Origin: Paratractidigestivibacter sp963658035
Lineage (GTDB): Bacteria > Actinomycetota > Coriobacteriia > Coriobacteriales > Atopobiaceae
Direction: 5' to 3'
Length of the DNA: 13,685 nt
Assembly (NCBI GenBank): GCA_963658035.1
Contig: CAVKOL010000063.1
Span: 1 to 13,685, forward strand
Shown here: positions 6,669 to 13,437 of the stretch, one piece after another
Layout of the letters: the number at the start of each line of letters is the position of its first letter
Numbering within the stretch: position 1 is the stretch's first letter
Notes under the pieces: generated by a model
What the model was told of the DNA's origin: nothing
What the model saw: only the letters and a program-made list of their open reading frames with translations
Database searches by the model: none
Position numbers and translations under genes: made by a program

Positions 6669-6958
6669 CGTTTTCAAGCGCAGACGAAGAAGCCCCCCGA
6701 ATGCGAAAAGCAAACATCTTGGCCGACAAACTCGGGTTTGGCGAGTAGAGACGTCTTTCTTGGCTGCGTTTGCGCAGGTAAATGACTTGCGGTTTTCACG
6801 GCTTCTTGTAAAACTCGAGTTTGTCGGCCAAGATGTCACGTTATTTGTTCTGCTGGCCGCTGCAGACCTCGACGGGGCGGGATTTTGGCGCGCCAAGGGC
6901 CAAAAGCGGCACAGTCAGGTATGGTAAAAGCGTCTGTGCAATTTCTTCCGGAGGCCGC
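6669..6958. other. Intergenic region between tRNA-Gly and the mnmA operon
   Basis: It holds element B (6714-6836) and, closer to the next gene, the perfect 12-bp palindrome TTGGCGCGCCAA (6885-6896). The palindrome is nested in a TTTTGGC/GCCAAAA hairpin (6883-6905) that could be an operator. A weak -10-like TATGGT lies at 6920-6925. No further gene is visible. Confidence 0.5.
6714..6836. repeat. Element B: 26-bp inverted repeat around a 71-bp spacer
   Basis: Arms 6714-6739 and 6811-6836 match as reverse complements over 26 bases with one change that still pairs as G-T. The right arm contains the perfect palindrome AAACTCGAGTTT (6811-6822). The spacer (6740-6810) has a small CTGCG/CGCAG hairpin (6764-6777). 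The element lies between the tRNA-Gly terminator and the next operon, with no gene inside. Its plan resembles element A, and both have CTTGG in the left arm followed 18-20 bases later by GAGTAG. Confidence 0.7.
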
Positions 6959-7867
6959 ATGGTTTTCTCGATACTCTCGCTTTTGTTCCTTCTGGCCGTG
7001 GTCCAGGGGTTTGTTCGCGTGGTGCTGTATTTTTGGGACTGGCTGTCCGAGGGCCGGCCGCTTGACGAGGCCGAGGTGGAGCGCGCCCAGGCGGCCATCG
7101 AGGAATCCGAGGACGTGCTTGAGCGCGAGCTCCTTCGCTCGCAGAGCGCCCGGGGCCTGGGCCGCGTCTTTGCCCGTTGGCGCGCGTCTAAAGAGGCCGT
7201 CGACGAGTACATCGACCACATGCACCTGGGCTGGTACCAGGTGATCATCATCTTCTTCGTTGGCTGCATGGCCGGTCTTTTGCTCGAGGAGATCTGGATG
7301 CTGGCCACGGCCGGCCTCACCGAGAACCGCGTGGGCCTGGTGTGGGGACCCTTCTCGCCGCTGTACGGCACGGGCGCGGTGCTGCTCACCGTCTTGTGTT
7401 TCCTTATGCGCCGCAAGGGCGCGGGCACGCTGGCGATCTTTTTGGTATCGGCCGCGATCGGCGGCGGGCTTGAGCAGGTCACCGGCTGGGCCATGGAGAC
7501 CCTCTTCAACGCCACGTCATGGAGCTATTCTCACCTGCCCGACCACATCACCAAGTGGGTGGCCTGGCGTTTCCTGTTTTTCTGGGGCCTGCTGGGCCTG
7601 GTGTGGGCGCGCTCGGTGATGCCGCGGCTGCTCTACCAGATCGGTATGCCCACGTCGCGCCGGCAGGTCCTCTTTGTCACGCTGGTGGCCGTCTACCTGG
7701 TGGCCGACATCGGCATGACCATGGCTTGCTTCAACCGCAAGACCGCCCGCGACGCCGGCATGCCCGCGAGCAACGCCTTTGAGCAGTGGGTGGACACCAA
7801 TTACTCGGACGAGTTCATCTCGGGCCGGTTCCAGAACCTGGTTATCGAGTCGGGAGGGGAGGCCTAG
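6959..7867 (+). CDS. Putative ABC transporter permease-like membrane protein (PF06541-like)
   Basis: A 302-residue integral membrane protein. An N-terminal helix (about 2-24) is followed by a charged, probably coiled or helical soluble segment (about 28-85) rich in Glu and Arg, then by roughly six hydrophobic segments. The segments GLVWGPFSPLYGTGAVLL, GGGLEQVTGWAMETLF and TSWSYSHLPDHI resemble the conserved blocks of the family named ABC_trans_CmpB (PF06541), whose function is unknown and whose permease name is provisional. ATG 6959 is chosen because GGAGG (6950-6954) precedes it; an in-frame TTG at 6821 lies inside an arm of element B. The stop abuts the next start with no gap, so it is co-translated with the desulfurase, but no link to tRNA thiolation is known to me. 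Confidence 0.7.
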   Translation: MVFSILSLLFLLAVVQGFVRVVLYFWDWLSEGRPLDEAEVERAQAAIEESEDVLERELLRSQSARGLGRVFARWRASKEAVDEYIDHMHLGWYQVIIIFFVGCMAGLLLEEIWMLATAGLTENRVGLVWGPFSPLYGTGAVLLTVLCFLMRRKGAGTLAIFLVSAAIGGGLEQVTGWAMETLFNATSWSYSHLPDHITKWVAWRFLFFWGLLGLVWARSVMPRLLYQIGMPTSRRQVLFVTLVAVYLVADIGMTMACFNRKTARDAGMPASNAFEQWVDTNYSDEFISGRFQNLVIESGGEA

Positions 7868-9160
7868 ATGGCGGAGAAGATCGAGGCGGCCGTGGCGGGT
7901 GATGCTGTGGCCGAGGCCTACCTCGACTACGCCGCGGCGACGCCCGTGGACCCACGCGTCCTGCAAGAGATGCTGCCCTACTTTACCGAGCAGTTCCATA
8001 ACCCATCGGCCCCCTATGCGCTGGCGAGACGTACCCGCGCGGCCGTGGAGGACGCCCGTGGGCGCGTGGCGGCCGTCATCGGCGCACGCCCGGCCAACGT
8101 GACCTTCACGGCCGGCGCCACCGAGGCCAACAACCTGGCCTTTGCCGCGACCACGGGCCACGTGGTGACCGACGTGGCCGAGCACGAAAGCGTGCTTGCC
8201 TGCTGCGCCGACCGCCCGCATACCCTGGTTGAGGTGGGCCCCGACGGCCGCGTGGACGCGGACGAGGTGGCCCGCGCGATCACGGGCGAGACGACCCTGG
8301 TCTCGATCGAGCTGGCAAACGGCGAGGTAGGCTGCCTGCAGCCGGTCCGCGCGATAGGACATGCCGTGGTGCGCGAGCGCGAGCGGCGCCTGGCGGCGGG
8401 GGAGAGCGCCCCCATCTGGTTTCACGTCGACGCCTCGCAGGGCTTTGGCCAGGTGTCGGTCAACGTCAGCAACCTGTGCTGCGACCTTCTCACCCTCTCG
8501 GCCGCAAAGGCCTACGGGCCCAAGCAGGTAGGCGCCCTGTGGGCGGCGGACGGTGTGGCCTTGCGGCCGCTCGTGCACGGCGGCGGGCAGGAGGGCGGCG
8601 TGCGCTCGGGCACCGAGAACGTGCCCGGCGTCGTGGGCATGGCCGCGGCGCTTGAGCTTGCCGAGGGCATGCGTGGCGAGGAGGCCCGCCGCCTGGCCGG
8701 GCTGCGCGACAGCCTGCAGGAGCAGCTCGAGCGCGCGCTGCCGTGGATGGTCGTCTCGGGCCCGCGGGCGTCCAAGCTGCGTCTTCCTGGTCTTCTCCAC
8801 GTGAGCTTCCCTGGCCTTGAGGCCCGCCGCCTGGTCATCTTGCTCGAGCGCCGCGGCGTGAGCGTGGGCACCGGCAGCGCGTGCGCGGCCTCTAAGATGA
8901 AGAGCTCGCACGTGCTGGCGGCCATGGGGATGGACGCGGCCGTGGCCGCGGGCAGCCTGCGCATGACGCTGGGGCGCCCCACCACGCAGGAGCAGGTGGA
9001 CTACGCCGCCGCGGCCATCATCGACGCGGTGCGCCTTGAGGCCGAGCGCGTGGGCCTGGACGTCCCGGCCGCCGCGCCCGCCGGCCCCGTCGCGCCCGCC
9101 GGCCCCGCCGCTGCGACCCCGCACGCGCCCGTCTCGCCCAAGGAAGGGGAGCAAAAATGA
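7868..9160 (+). CDS. Cysteine desulfurase (NifS/IscS class), likely MnmA partner
   Basis: A 430-residue PLP-dependent enzyme that removes sulfur from cysteine as a persulfide. Class V aminotransferase motifs are in order: YLDYAAATPVDPRV (18-31), TAGATEANNL (81-90), the PLP-stacking His106 in EHESV, Asp188 in HVDASQG, PLP-binding Lys214 in SAAKAYGPKQVGAL, RSGTENVPG (246-254), and catalytic Cys339 in GTGSACAASK. The residue before Lys214 is Ala where most relatives have His (SxHK). The N-terminus is about 17 residues longer than typical, and the last 35 or so residues are a low-complexity Ala/Pro tail. It starts directly after the permease stop and overlaps mnmA by ATGA. The arrangement parallels YrvO-MnmA of Bacillus subtilis, where the desulfurase feeds MnmA. 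A broader iron-sulfur role cannot be excluded. Confidence 0.9.
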   Translation: MAEKIEAAVAGDAVAEAYLDYAAATPVDPRVLQEMLPYFTEQFHNPSAPYALARRTRAAVEDARGRVAAVIGARPANVTFTAGATEANNLAFAATTGHVVTDVAEHESVLACCADRPHTLVEVGPDGRVDADEVARAITGETTLVSIELANGEVGCLQPVRAIGHAVVRERERRLAAGESAPIWFHVDASQGFGQVSVNVSNLCCDLLTLSAAKAYGPKQVGALWAADGVALRPLVHGGGQEGGVRSGTENVPGVVGMAAALELAEGMRGEEARRLAGLRDSLQEQLERALPWMVVSGPRASKLRLPGLLHVSFPGLEARRLVILLERRGVSVGTGSACAASKMKSSHVLAAMGMDAAVAAGSLRMTLGRPTTQEQVDYAAAAIIDAVRLEAERVGLDVPAAAPAGPVAPAGPAAATPHAPVSPKEGEQK

Positions 9161-10248
9161 GCAAGGGCAAAGTCTATGCTGGTCTGTCGGGCGGCGTCGA
9201 CTCGGCGCTGACCTGCGCTTTGTTGGTCGAGCAGGGCTATGACACCACGGCCGTCTACATGCGCAACTGGTCGCGCGACCTGCCGGGTTTCAAGTGCGCC
9301 TGGGCAGACGACCTGGCCGACGCCGAGCGCATCGCCGTCACCTTGGGCATCGACCTTGAGGTCTGGGACTGCGAGAAGGAATACAAAGAGACCGTGGTCG
9401 ATTACCTGGTGGACGCCTATGCCCACGGTTTCACGCCCAACCCCGACGTCATGTGCAACCAAACGGTGAAGTTCGGCACCTTTGCCGAGAAGGCCTTTGC
9501 TGCGGGCGCCGACTTCGTGGCGACGGGCCACTATGCTCGCGTCGACCGCGACGCCGCGGGCGCCACCCGCCTGTTGCGCGCCCTGGACGAGCACAAGGAC
9601 CAGACCTACTTCTTGTGGCGCGTGGGCGCCGACGTCTTGGGCCGCACGCTCTTTCCCGTGGGCGACATCGCCAATAAAGCCAAGGTACGCGCCATGTGCG
9701 CTGAGCGAGGCCTGGGCGTTGAGAGAAAACCCGACTCCGACGGCATCTGTTTTGTGGGCGAAGTTGGCATCCGCACCTTCCTTTTGGATACCCTCGAGCG
9801 CCGCGCCGGCGACGTCGTGGAGCTCGAGACGGGGCGTGTCCTGGGCCACCACGACGGCGCCTTCCTCTTTACCGTGGGCCAGCGCCGCGGCTTGAACCTG
9901 GGCGGCGGCCCCGCCCGCTACGTCGTGGACACAAACGTCGAGACCAACACCGTTTACGTCACGGCAGACCACGACAGCCCCGCGCTCTTCTCGGCAACGC
10001 TTGACCTGGCCGACTGCTACTGGGTGGGGGACCAGGCACCTGCCGCCGGCCGCTGCCTGGTGCGCACCCGCCACACCGGCGAGCTTACCCCCGCGCAGGT
10101 AGAGCCCGTGCCGGGCGACTCCCGCCGTGCCCGCGTGACCTTCGATGCCCCGCGCCGCCGCGTGGCCGCGGGCCAATCGGCGGTGATCTACGACGGCGTG
10201 GTTTGTCTCGGCGGCGGAATCATCCAAAAGGAAGCCCGCGACCGTTAA
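9157..10248 (+). CDS. mnmA: tRNA-specific 2-thiouridylase MnmA
   Basis: A 363-residue cytoplasmic enzyme that adenylates U34 and replaces its 2-oxygen with sulfur in tRNAs for Lys, Glu and Gln. The N-terminal PP-loop is SGGVDS (11-16). The two active-site cysteines are Cys100 in NPDVMCNQTVKFG and Cys198 in DSDGICFVGE, equivalent to E. coli Cys102 and Cys199. Also present are the MRNW segment (35-38), ATGHYARV (122-129), KDQTYFLWRV (147-156), FTVGQRRGLNLGGG in the central domain, and a C-terminal beta-barrel region ending GQSAVIYDGVVCLGGGII. The start overlaps the desulfurase stop by four bases (ATGA), implying coupled translation and matched supply of persulfide donor and acceptor. Length is typical and no key residue is missing. 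Confidence 0.96.
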   Translation: MSKGKVYAGLSGGVDSALTCALLVEQGYDTTAVYMRNWSRDLPGFKCAWADDLADAERIAVTLGIDLEVWDCEKEYKETVVDYLVDAYAHGFTPNPDVMCNQTVKFGTFAEKAFAAGADFVATGHYARVDRDAAGATRLLRALDEHKDQTYFLWRVGADVLGRTLFPVGDIANKAKVRAMCAERGLGVERKPDSDGICFVGEVGIRTFLLDTLERRAGDVVELETGRVLGHHDGAFLFTVGQRRGLNLGGGPARYVVDTNVETNTVYVTADHDSPALFSATLDLADCYWVGDQAPAAGRCLVRTRHTGELTPAQVEPVPGDSRRARVTFDAPRRRVAAGQSAVIYDGVVCLGGGIIQKEARDR

Positions 10249-10283
10249 GCGGCCCGCCCCGTATCGTGCCGCAGGGCCTGGGG

Positions 10284-10289
10284 TAGAAT
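10284..10289 (+). promoter_or_regulatory. Possible -10 box for the YbhN-like gene
   Basis: TAGAAT at 10284-10289 is a good -10 match, with no clear -35 partner. It overlaps the first ATG of the downstream frame (10288), which argues that translation begins further on, at GTG 10321 or 10327. Confidence 0.4.
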
Positions 10290-10326
10290 GACCCAATATC
10301 TAAACGAGGACAACAAAGGGGTGCAC

Positions 10327-11706
10327 GTGTCATCTGAGACCAAGAAGCCAAAAGCCAAGGTTTCGCTTAAGGTAAGCGGGCGCCACACGATTTCTGAAGA
10401 GGACCGCGCCGCCGACGCCAAGTCCATGGGCCAGGTGCGCAAAAGCATCATCTTTTTGGGCGCCGTGGGCATTGCCTATGCCATCTACCTGGTGATTTCT
10501 GGCCAGTTTGACGACTTCGTCAACTCGTTATCCATGGTCGACCAGCGCTGGATCGTAGGCGGCATGCTCTGCTACGTGGTCTACTACATCTTTGGCGTCT
10601 CGGCCTATATCCTGTCGGTCTTTGCCGAGAAGGACTCGCCGGTGGGCGTGCGCGACCTCATGAGCGTCGAGGCCTCGGGCATCTTCTTCATGAACCTCAC
10701 CCCCAACGGGGCGGGCGCGGCGCCGGCGCAGATCTACCGCCTGACGCGCGCGGGACTCTCGGTGGGCGGCGCGGGCGCCCTGCAGTTCACGCGCTTCGTC
10801 ATCTACGAGGCAGGCGAGGGCATCTTTGCCGCGCTCATGCTGATCTTTCGCGCGCAGTACTTCTACGACACCTTTGGCGACGTCACCTTGATCGGCATCA
10901 TCTTGTTTGGCTGCAAGATCGTGATGGTGGGCGCGATCCTTATCATCTGCCTGTGCCCCAAGGTGGTCATGAGCCTGGGTAACTGGGGGCTTCGTCTTGC
11001 CAACCGCCACGGGTGGCTGCACGACGACAAGTACAACCAGCTCTACCACATGATCAACACCCAGGTCATGGAGTTCTCCAACGGATTTAAGGGCGCGGCC
11101 AAAAACGTGGGCGACATGGCCCTTACCATGCTGGTCACCCTGGTGCAGCTGGGCTGCCTCTACGCGCTGCCGTACTTTGTCCTGCGCGCCTTTGGCGAGC
11201 CGGCAGACCTCATCACCTGCTTGGCCTCGGGCTCGATGCTCGAGCTCTTGACCTCGGCGATTCCTCTGCCGGGCGGCACGGGCGGCGCCGAGACGGGCTT
11301 CGCCTTCCTCTTTTCTGGCATGTTTGGCGACCACATCGCCGCAGGCTACGTGCTGTGGCGCTCGATTGAGTACTTCCTGCCCACCCTGTGCGCCACCCCT
11401 TTGCTGGGCCTTCGCTCCAACAGCGGCGAGAGCATCCACGACCGCTTCTCCCGTTACCTGGGCCGCGTCACCGCCTTTGTCAATGGCGAGAAGCCCGGCA
11501 AGGCGTCTAAGAAGGCCGTCGCGGGCGTCACGGTCAAGCCGCACGCCGCTAAGGCGGCCGCTAGCGCCGCGGGCTCGGCCAAAAAGGCCTCTAAGCACGT
11601 GGTTTCCGGCGGCTCGACGGCCAGCGTCGACGTTGCTGCCAAGGTCGCTGCGGGCAAGGCGACCGCCGCGGCAAAGGGCACAAGCGGCGCTTCTCAGAAA
11701 AAGTAA
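10327..11706 (+). CDS. YbhN / lysylphosphatidylglycerol synthase TM-domain family protein with basic tail
   Basis: A polytopic membrane protein of about 459 residues resembling the LPG_synthase_TM family (PF03706; the MprF flippase domain, YbhN and AglD). Such proteins are linked to lipid or glycolipid translocation; the substrate here is unknown. Evidence is about eight hydrophobic segments, the motif NLTPNGAGAAPAQIYRL (near 120-136), FVIYEAGEGI, and the family-typical SAIPLPGGTGGAETGF (near 320-335). GTG 10327 is preferred (AAGGGG five bases before); GTG 10321 is possible, and ATG 10288 falls in a likely -10 box. The catalytic aminoacyltransferase domain of full MprF is absent. After the last helix comes a 73-residue tail (11485-11703) with 14 Lys, 22 Ala and only 2 acidic residues, which resembles histone H1-like tails. 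The gene stands alone, followed by tRNA-Val. Confidence 0.8.
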   Translation: MSSETKKPKAKVSLKVSGRHTISEEDRAADAKSMGQVRKSIIFLGAVGIAYAIYLVISGQFDDFVNSLSMVDQRWIVGGMLCYVVYYIFGVSAYILSVFAEKDSPVGVRDLMSVEASGIFFMNLTPNGAGAAPAQIYRLTRAGLSVGGAGALQFTRFVIYEAGEGIFAALMLIFRAQYFYDTFGDVTLIGIILFGCKIVMVGAILIICLCPKVVMSLGNWGLRLANRHGWLHDDKYNQLYHMINTQVMEFSNGFKGAAKNVGDMALTMLVTLVQLGCLYALPYFVLRAFGEPADLITCLASGSMLELLTSAIPLPGGTGGAETGFAFLFSGMFGDHIAAGYVLWRSIEYFLPTLCATPLLGLRSNSGESIHDRFSRYLGRVTAFVNGEKPGKASKKAVAGVTVKPHAAKAAASAAGSAKKASKHVVSGGSTASVDVAAKVAAGKATAAAKGTSGASQKK

Positions 11707-11715
11707 GATTCGCCC

Positions 11716-11745
11716 TTGCAATGGGTGCGCGTTTTACGGTAATCT
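11716..11745 (+). promoter_or_regulatory. Promoter of tRNA-Val
   Basis: TTGCAA at 11716-11721 and TAATCT at 11740-11745 are spaced by 18 bases. The -35 hexamer is identical to that of tRNA-Gly. The predicted leader before the mature tRNA is roughly 40 bases. The -35 starts 10 bases after the upstream gene's stop. Confidence 0.6.
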
Positions 11746-11794
11746 ATACCTTGCTGCAACCCCAGCAGCACGTCGCTTGCGACGACATAGCTTC

Positions 11795-11869
11795 GGGCGT
11801 TTAGCTCAGGGGGAGAGCGCTTCCCTGACACGGAAGAGGTCATAAGTTCAAATCTTATAACGCCCACCA
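11795..11869 (+). tRNA. tRNA-Val (anticodon GAC)
   Basis: A cloverleaf of 75 bases with encoded CCA. The acceptor is GGGCGTT/AACGCCC, the D stem GCTC/GAGC, the anticodon stem CTTCC/GGAAG with loop CTGACAC, and the T stem ATAAG/CTTAT with loop TTCAAAT. All stems pair fully. The discriminator base is A, as expected for valine. It reads GTC and GTT codons. Confidence 0.98.
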
Positions 11870-11876
11870 CACGTTC

Positions 11877-11907
11877 ACGGTCCGTCGGTTATCCGGCGGG
11901 CCGTTTT
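11877..11907 (+). terminator. Intrinsic terminator of tRNA-Val
   Basis: Arms 11877-11888 and 11893-11904 form a 12-bp stem with two T-G wobbles and a TTAT loop, followed by TTTGTG. It begins 8 bases after the tRNA end. Confidence 0.85.
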
Positions 11908-11950
11908 GTGTGCGCCGGCATCGCGACGGCTGTTGGATAGGCGTCGTTTG

Positions 11951-12045
11951 GAAATCGTTCACTCGCGCGTTGTCCTGCTTGTCCTTGTAATAAACTATGC
12001 ATAATTGATTAACTTTTTGGGACATATCGGCGTTGAATAAACGCC
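11951..12045 (+). promoter_or_regulatory. AT-rich promoter and control region of the LacI-family gene
   Basis: The stretch 11986-12017 is far more AT-rich than its surroundings and contains plausible hexamers (TTGTCC at 11979-11984, CATAAT at 12000-12005, spacing 15), though no pair is ideal. A right half-site of the downstream operator, CGTTCAC, occurs at 11956-11962. A small hairpin, GGCGTT/AACGCC (12029-12045), lies in the leader and could be an operator. Autoregulation is an inference. Confidence 0.4.
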
Positions 12046-12061
12046 AAGCTGTGAGGAAACG

Positions 12062-13150
12062 ATGAGCACAACGCGCGTGACCATGAAGGACATCGCCGGG
12101 CGAGTGGGGGTCTCGGTGAACACGGTCCACAAGGTCATATCCAACAAACCCGGCGTGTCCGACGCCGTGAGGGCCCAGATCTTGGCCTGCGCCGAGGAGA
12201 TGGGCTACCACAGAAACGAGAGCGCCTCTATCCTGCGCCGCCGCGACCTGCGCATTTGCGTGTGTCTTCCTTCCGAGGAGCAGGAGGGCAGCTTCTACTT
12301 TGCCTACCTGTGGCGCGGCGTTAAGCGCTACGCCGAGGAAAACATCGACCACGGCATCTCCTTCGAGATGCGTCCCTACCAGATGGGCGCTTACGCCAAG
12401 ACCTTGTCCGAGGTCTTCGAAGAGTGCCGCGAGGGACACGCGCTCGACGGCCTGATCGCCTATGCGCCGGTGGAGGAGGGCACGGTCGAGCTTCTCACCA
12501 AGATCTCGGGCAAGGGCGTGGCGGTTGTGCTGGTGGACGGCGACCGTCCGCACACGGGGCGGGTCGGCGCCACGGTCGCGGGCTACTCCGAGGCGGGAAA
12601 CCTCATGGCCGAGCAGGCGCTCAACCTGCTGCCGGGCGTCGAGGGCTCGAAGAAGGTGCTGCTGCTCGCGGGCGACCCGCACACCGACTCGCACGCCGAC
12701 GTGGCACGCGTCTTTCACGAGCGCTTTGACGAGCGCGGCCTGGACTTCGCGGTGCGCGACCTTTACGGCGCCCACGCCCAGACCGACGAGCTGCGCGAGA
12801 AGCTGGGCACGTTGCTGAGCGGCCCGGACGCCCCGGGCCTTGTGTGCTCGGTCTTTGCCGTGGGATCCGAGCTTGTGGCCGATACCCTGCTTGAGCTGGG
12901 GCTGGTTGGCAAGGTCGCCGTCATCGCGAGCGACCTGTTTCCCGAGAACGTCATCGCCCTGCGCCGCGGTATCTTTACCAACATCGTGTACAAGGACCCT
13001 GTGGGGATGGCCCACCGCGGCGCCGCCATGTTGGGCGACTACCTGCTCAAGGGCCAGCTGCCCGAGCAAAGCGTCCTTCGCGGCTCTGCCGAGCTGGTTT
13101 TTGCCAGCAACCTGGATCACTACTGCGAGGAAGCCGGCGTCGAGGCGTAG
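12062..13150 (+). CDS. LacI-family transcriptional regulator, probably of uronate use
   Basis: A 362-residue repressor-type regulator. Residues 6-50 form the LacI helix-turn-helix (TMKDIAGRVGVSVNTVHKVI, then SNKPGVSDAVRAQILACAEE). A hinge-helix segment ASILRR follows near 55-60, with the minor-groove leucine in place. The rest is a periplasmic-binding-protein-like sugar domain (roughly 66-340) of the ribose/galactose type, with segments such as GLIAYAPVEEGTV, VAVVLVDGDRP, KKVLLLAGDPHTDSHADVA and KVAVIASDLFPENV. The recognition helix reads NTVHKV where many LacI members have TVSRV. GAGGA lies 4 bases before ATG 12062. The neighbour downstream is uxaC, and LacI-type palindromes sit on its promoter, so hexuronate-responsive control is likely but inferred. 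The ligand is unknown. Confidence 0.88.
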   Translation: MSTTRVTMKDIAGRVGVSVNTVHKVISNKPGVSDAVRAQILACAEEMGYHRNESASILRRRDLRICVCLPSEEQEGSFYFAYLWRGVKRYAEENIDHGISFEMRPYQMGAYAKTLSEVFEECREGHALDGLIAYAPVEEGTVELLTKISGKGVAVVLVDGDRPHTGRVGATVAGYSEAGNLMAEQALNLLPGVEGSKKVLLLAGDPHTDSHADVARVFHERFDERGLDFAVRDLYGAHAQTDELREKLGTLLSGPDAPGLVCSVFAVGSELVADTLLELGLVGKVAVIASDLFPENVIALRRGIFTNIVYKDPVGMAHRGAAMLGDYLLKGQLPEQSVLRGSAELVFASNLDHYCEEAGVEA

Positions 13151-13178
13151 GTCGTTGGCCCCTCGAAAAACAAAAATG

Positions 13179-13305
13179 TCGAAAGGCGGCGGCAGTTGAA
13201 CGATGCGGCTTGTAGACGGCCGCCTTGTATATCGGTGACCTGCGGTTTTATAGCAGGGGATGGCAAGGCTACCCAGGAGAACCCCGTACTGCCGCCGCTT
13301 TTCGA
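13179..13305. repeat. Element C: 18-bp inverted repeat closing a multi-hairpin segment
   Basis: Arms 13179-13196 and 13288-13305 pair over 18 bases with one G-T wobble. Inside the 91-base spacer are GCGGC/GCCGC (13205-13223), CCTGC/GCAGG (13239-13257) and GGG/CCC pairings around 13257-13285. The layout therefore looks like a junction closed by a long outer stem, as in structured RNAs. On the minus strand the outer stem is followed by a T-rich run (the complement of 13162-13176). It lies 28 bases after the LacI-family stop. Confidence 0.6.
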
Positions 13306-13318
13306 AAATACCTTTGGA

Positions 13319-13342
13319 AGCGGGGCCGGTGAAGGCCCCGCT
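13319..13342 (+). terminator. GC-rich hairpin after element C, possible terminator
   Basis: AGCGGGGCC (13319-13327) and GGCCCCGCT (13334-13342) form a perfect 9-bp stem with a 6-base loop. No T tract follows, so termination would be weak or factor-dependent. It probably separates the regulator transcript from the uxaC promoter. Confidence 0.5.
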
Positions 13343-13393
13343 GTGTGAAGTTCCCGCGAGGAAGTCCTGCCAACGGTAGCAAATCCTCTGTGA

Positions 13394-13428
13394 GTGAACG
13401 TTTATCCTAAGAAGAAGTGAACGTTCAC
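13394..13428 (+). promoter_or_regulatory. Two LacI-type operator-like sites upstream of uxaC
   Basis: GTGAACGTTCAC at 13417-13428 is a perfect 12-bp palindrome with the central CG typical of LacI-family operators. A second copy, GTGAACGTTTAT at 13394-13405, keeps 10 of 12 bases. The centres are 23 bp apart, about two helical turns. The downstream site covers the -35 region of the promoter, which fits repression. The likely binder is the LacI-family protein encoded just upstream. Confidence 0.7.
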
Positions 13429-13437
13429 CTAAAACAC

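Noticed and set aside
4531..6729. 732-residue open frame on the minus strand across gatA-gatB and tRNA-Gly
   Set aside because: It lies antisense to well-supported genes and passes through the tRNA and its terminator; composition is shadow-like.
6821..6958. 46-residue N-terminal extension of the PF06541-like protein
   Set aside because: It would start with TTG inside an arm of element B, without a ribosome site. ATG 6959 has GGAGG just upstream.
9060..9150. Low-complexity Ala/Pro tail of the desulfurase as a separate functional domain
   Set aside because: It is a short GCC/CCC-rich stretch at the gene end with no motif; it may be simple compositional drift and does not support a functional claim.
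7517..9154. 545-residue minus-strand frame opposite the desulfurase
   Set aside because: The + strand encodes an enzyme with every catalytic motif in place; the antisense frame shows no recognisable domain.
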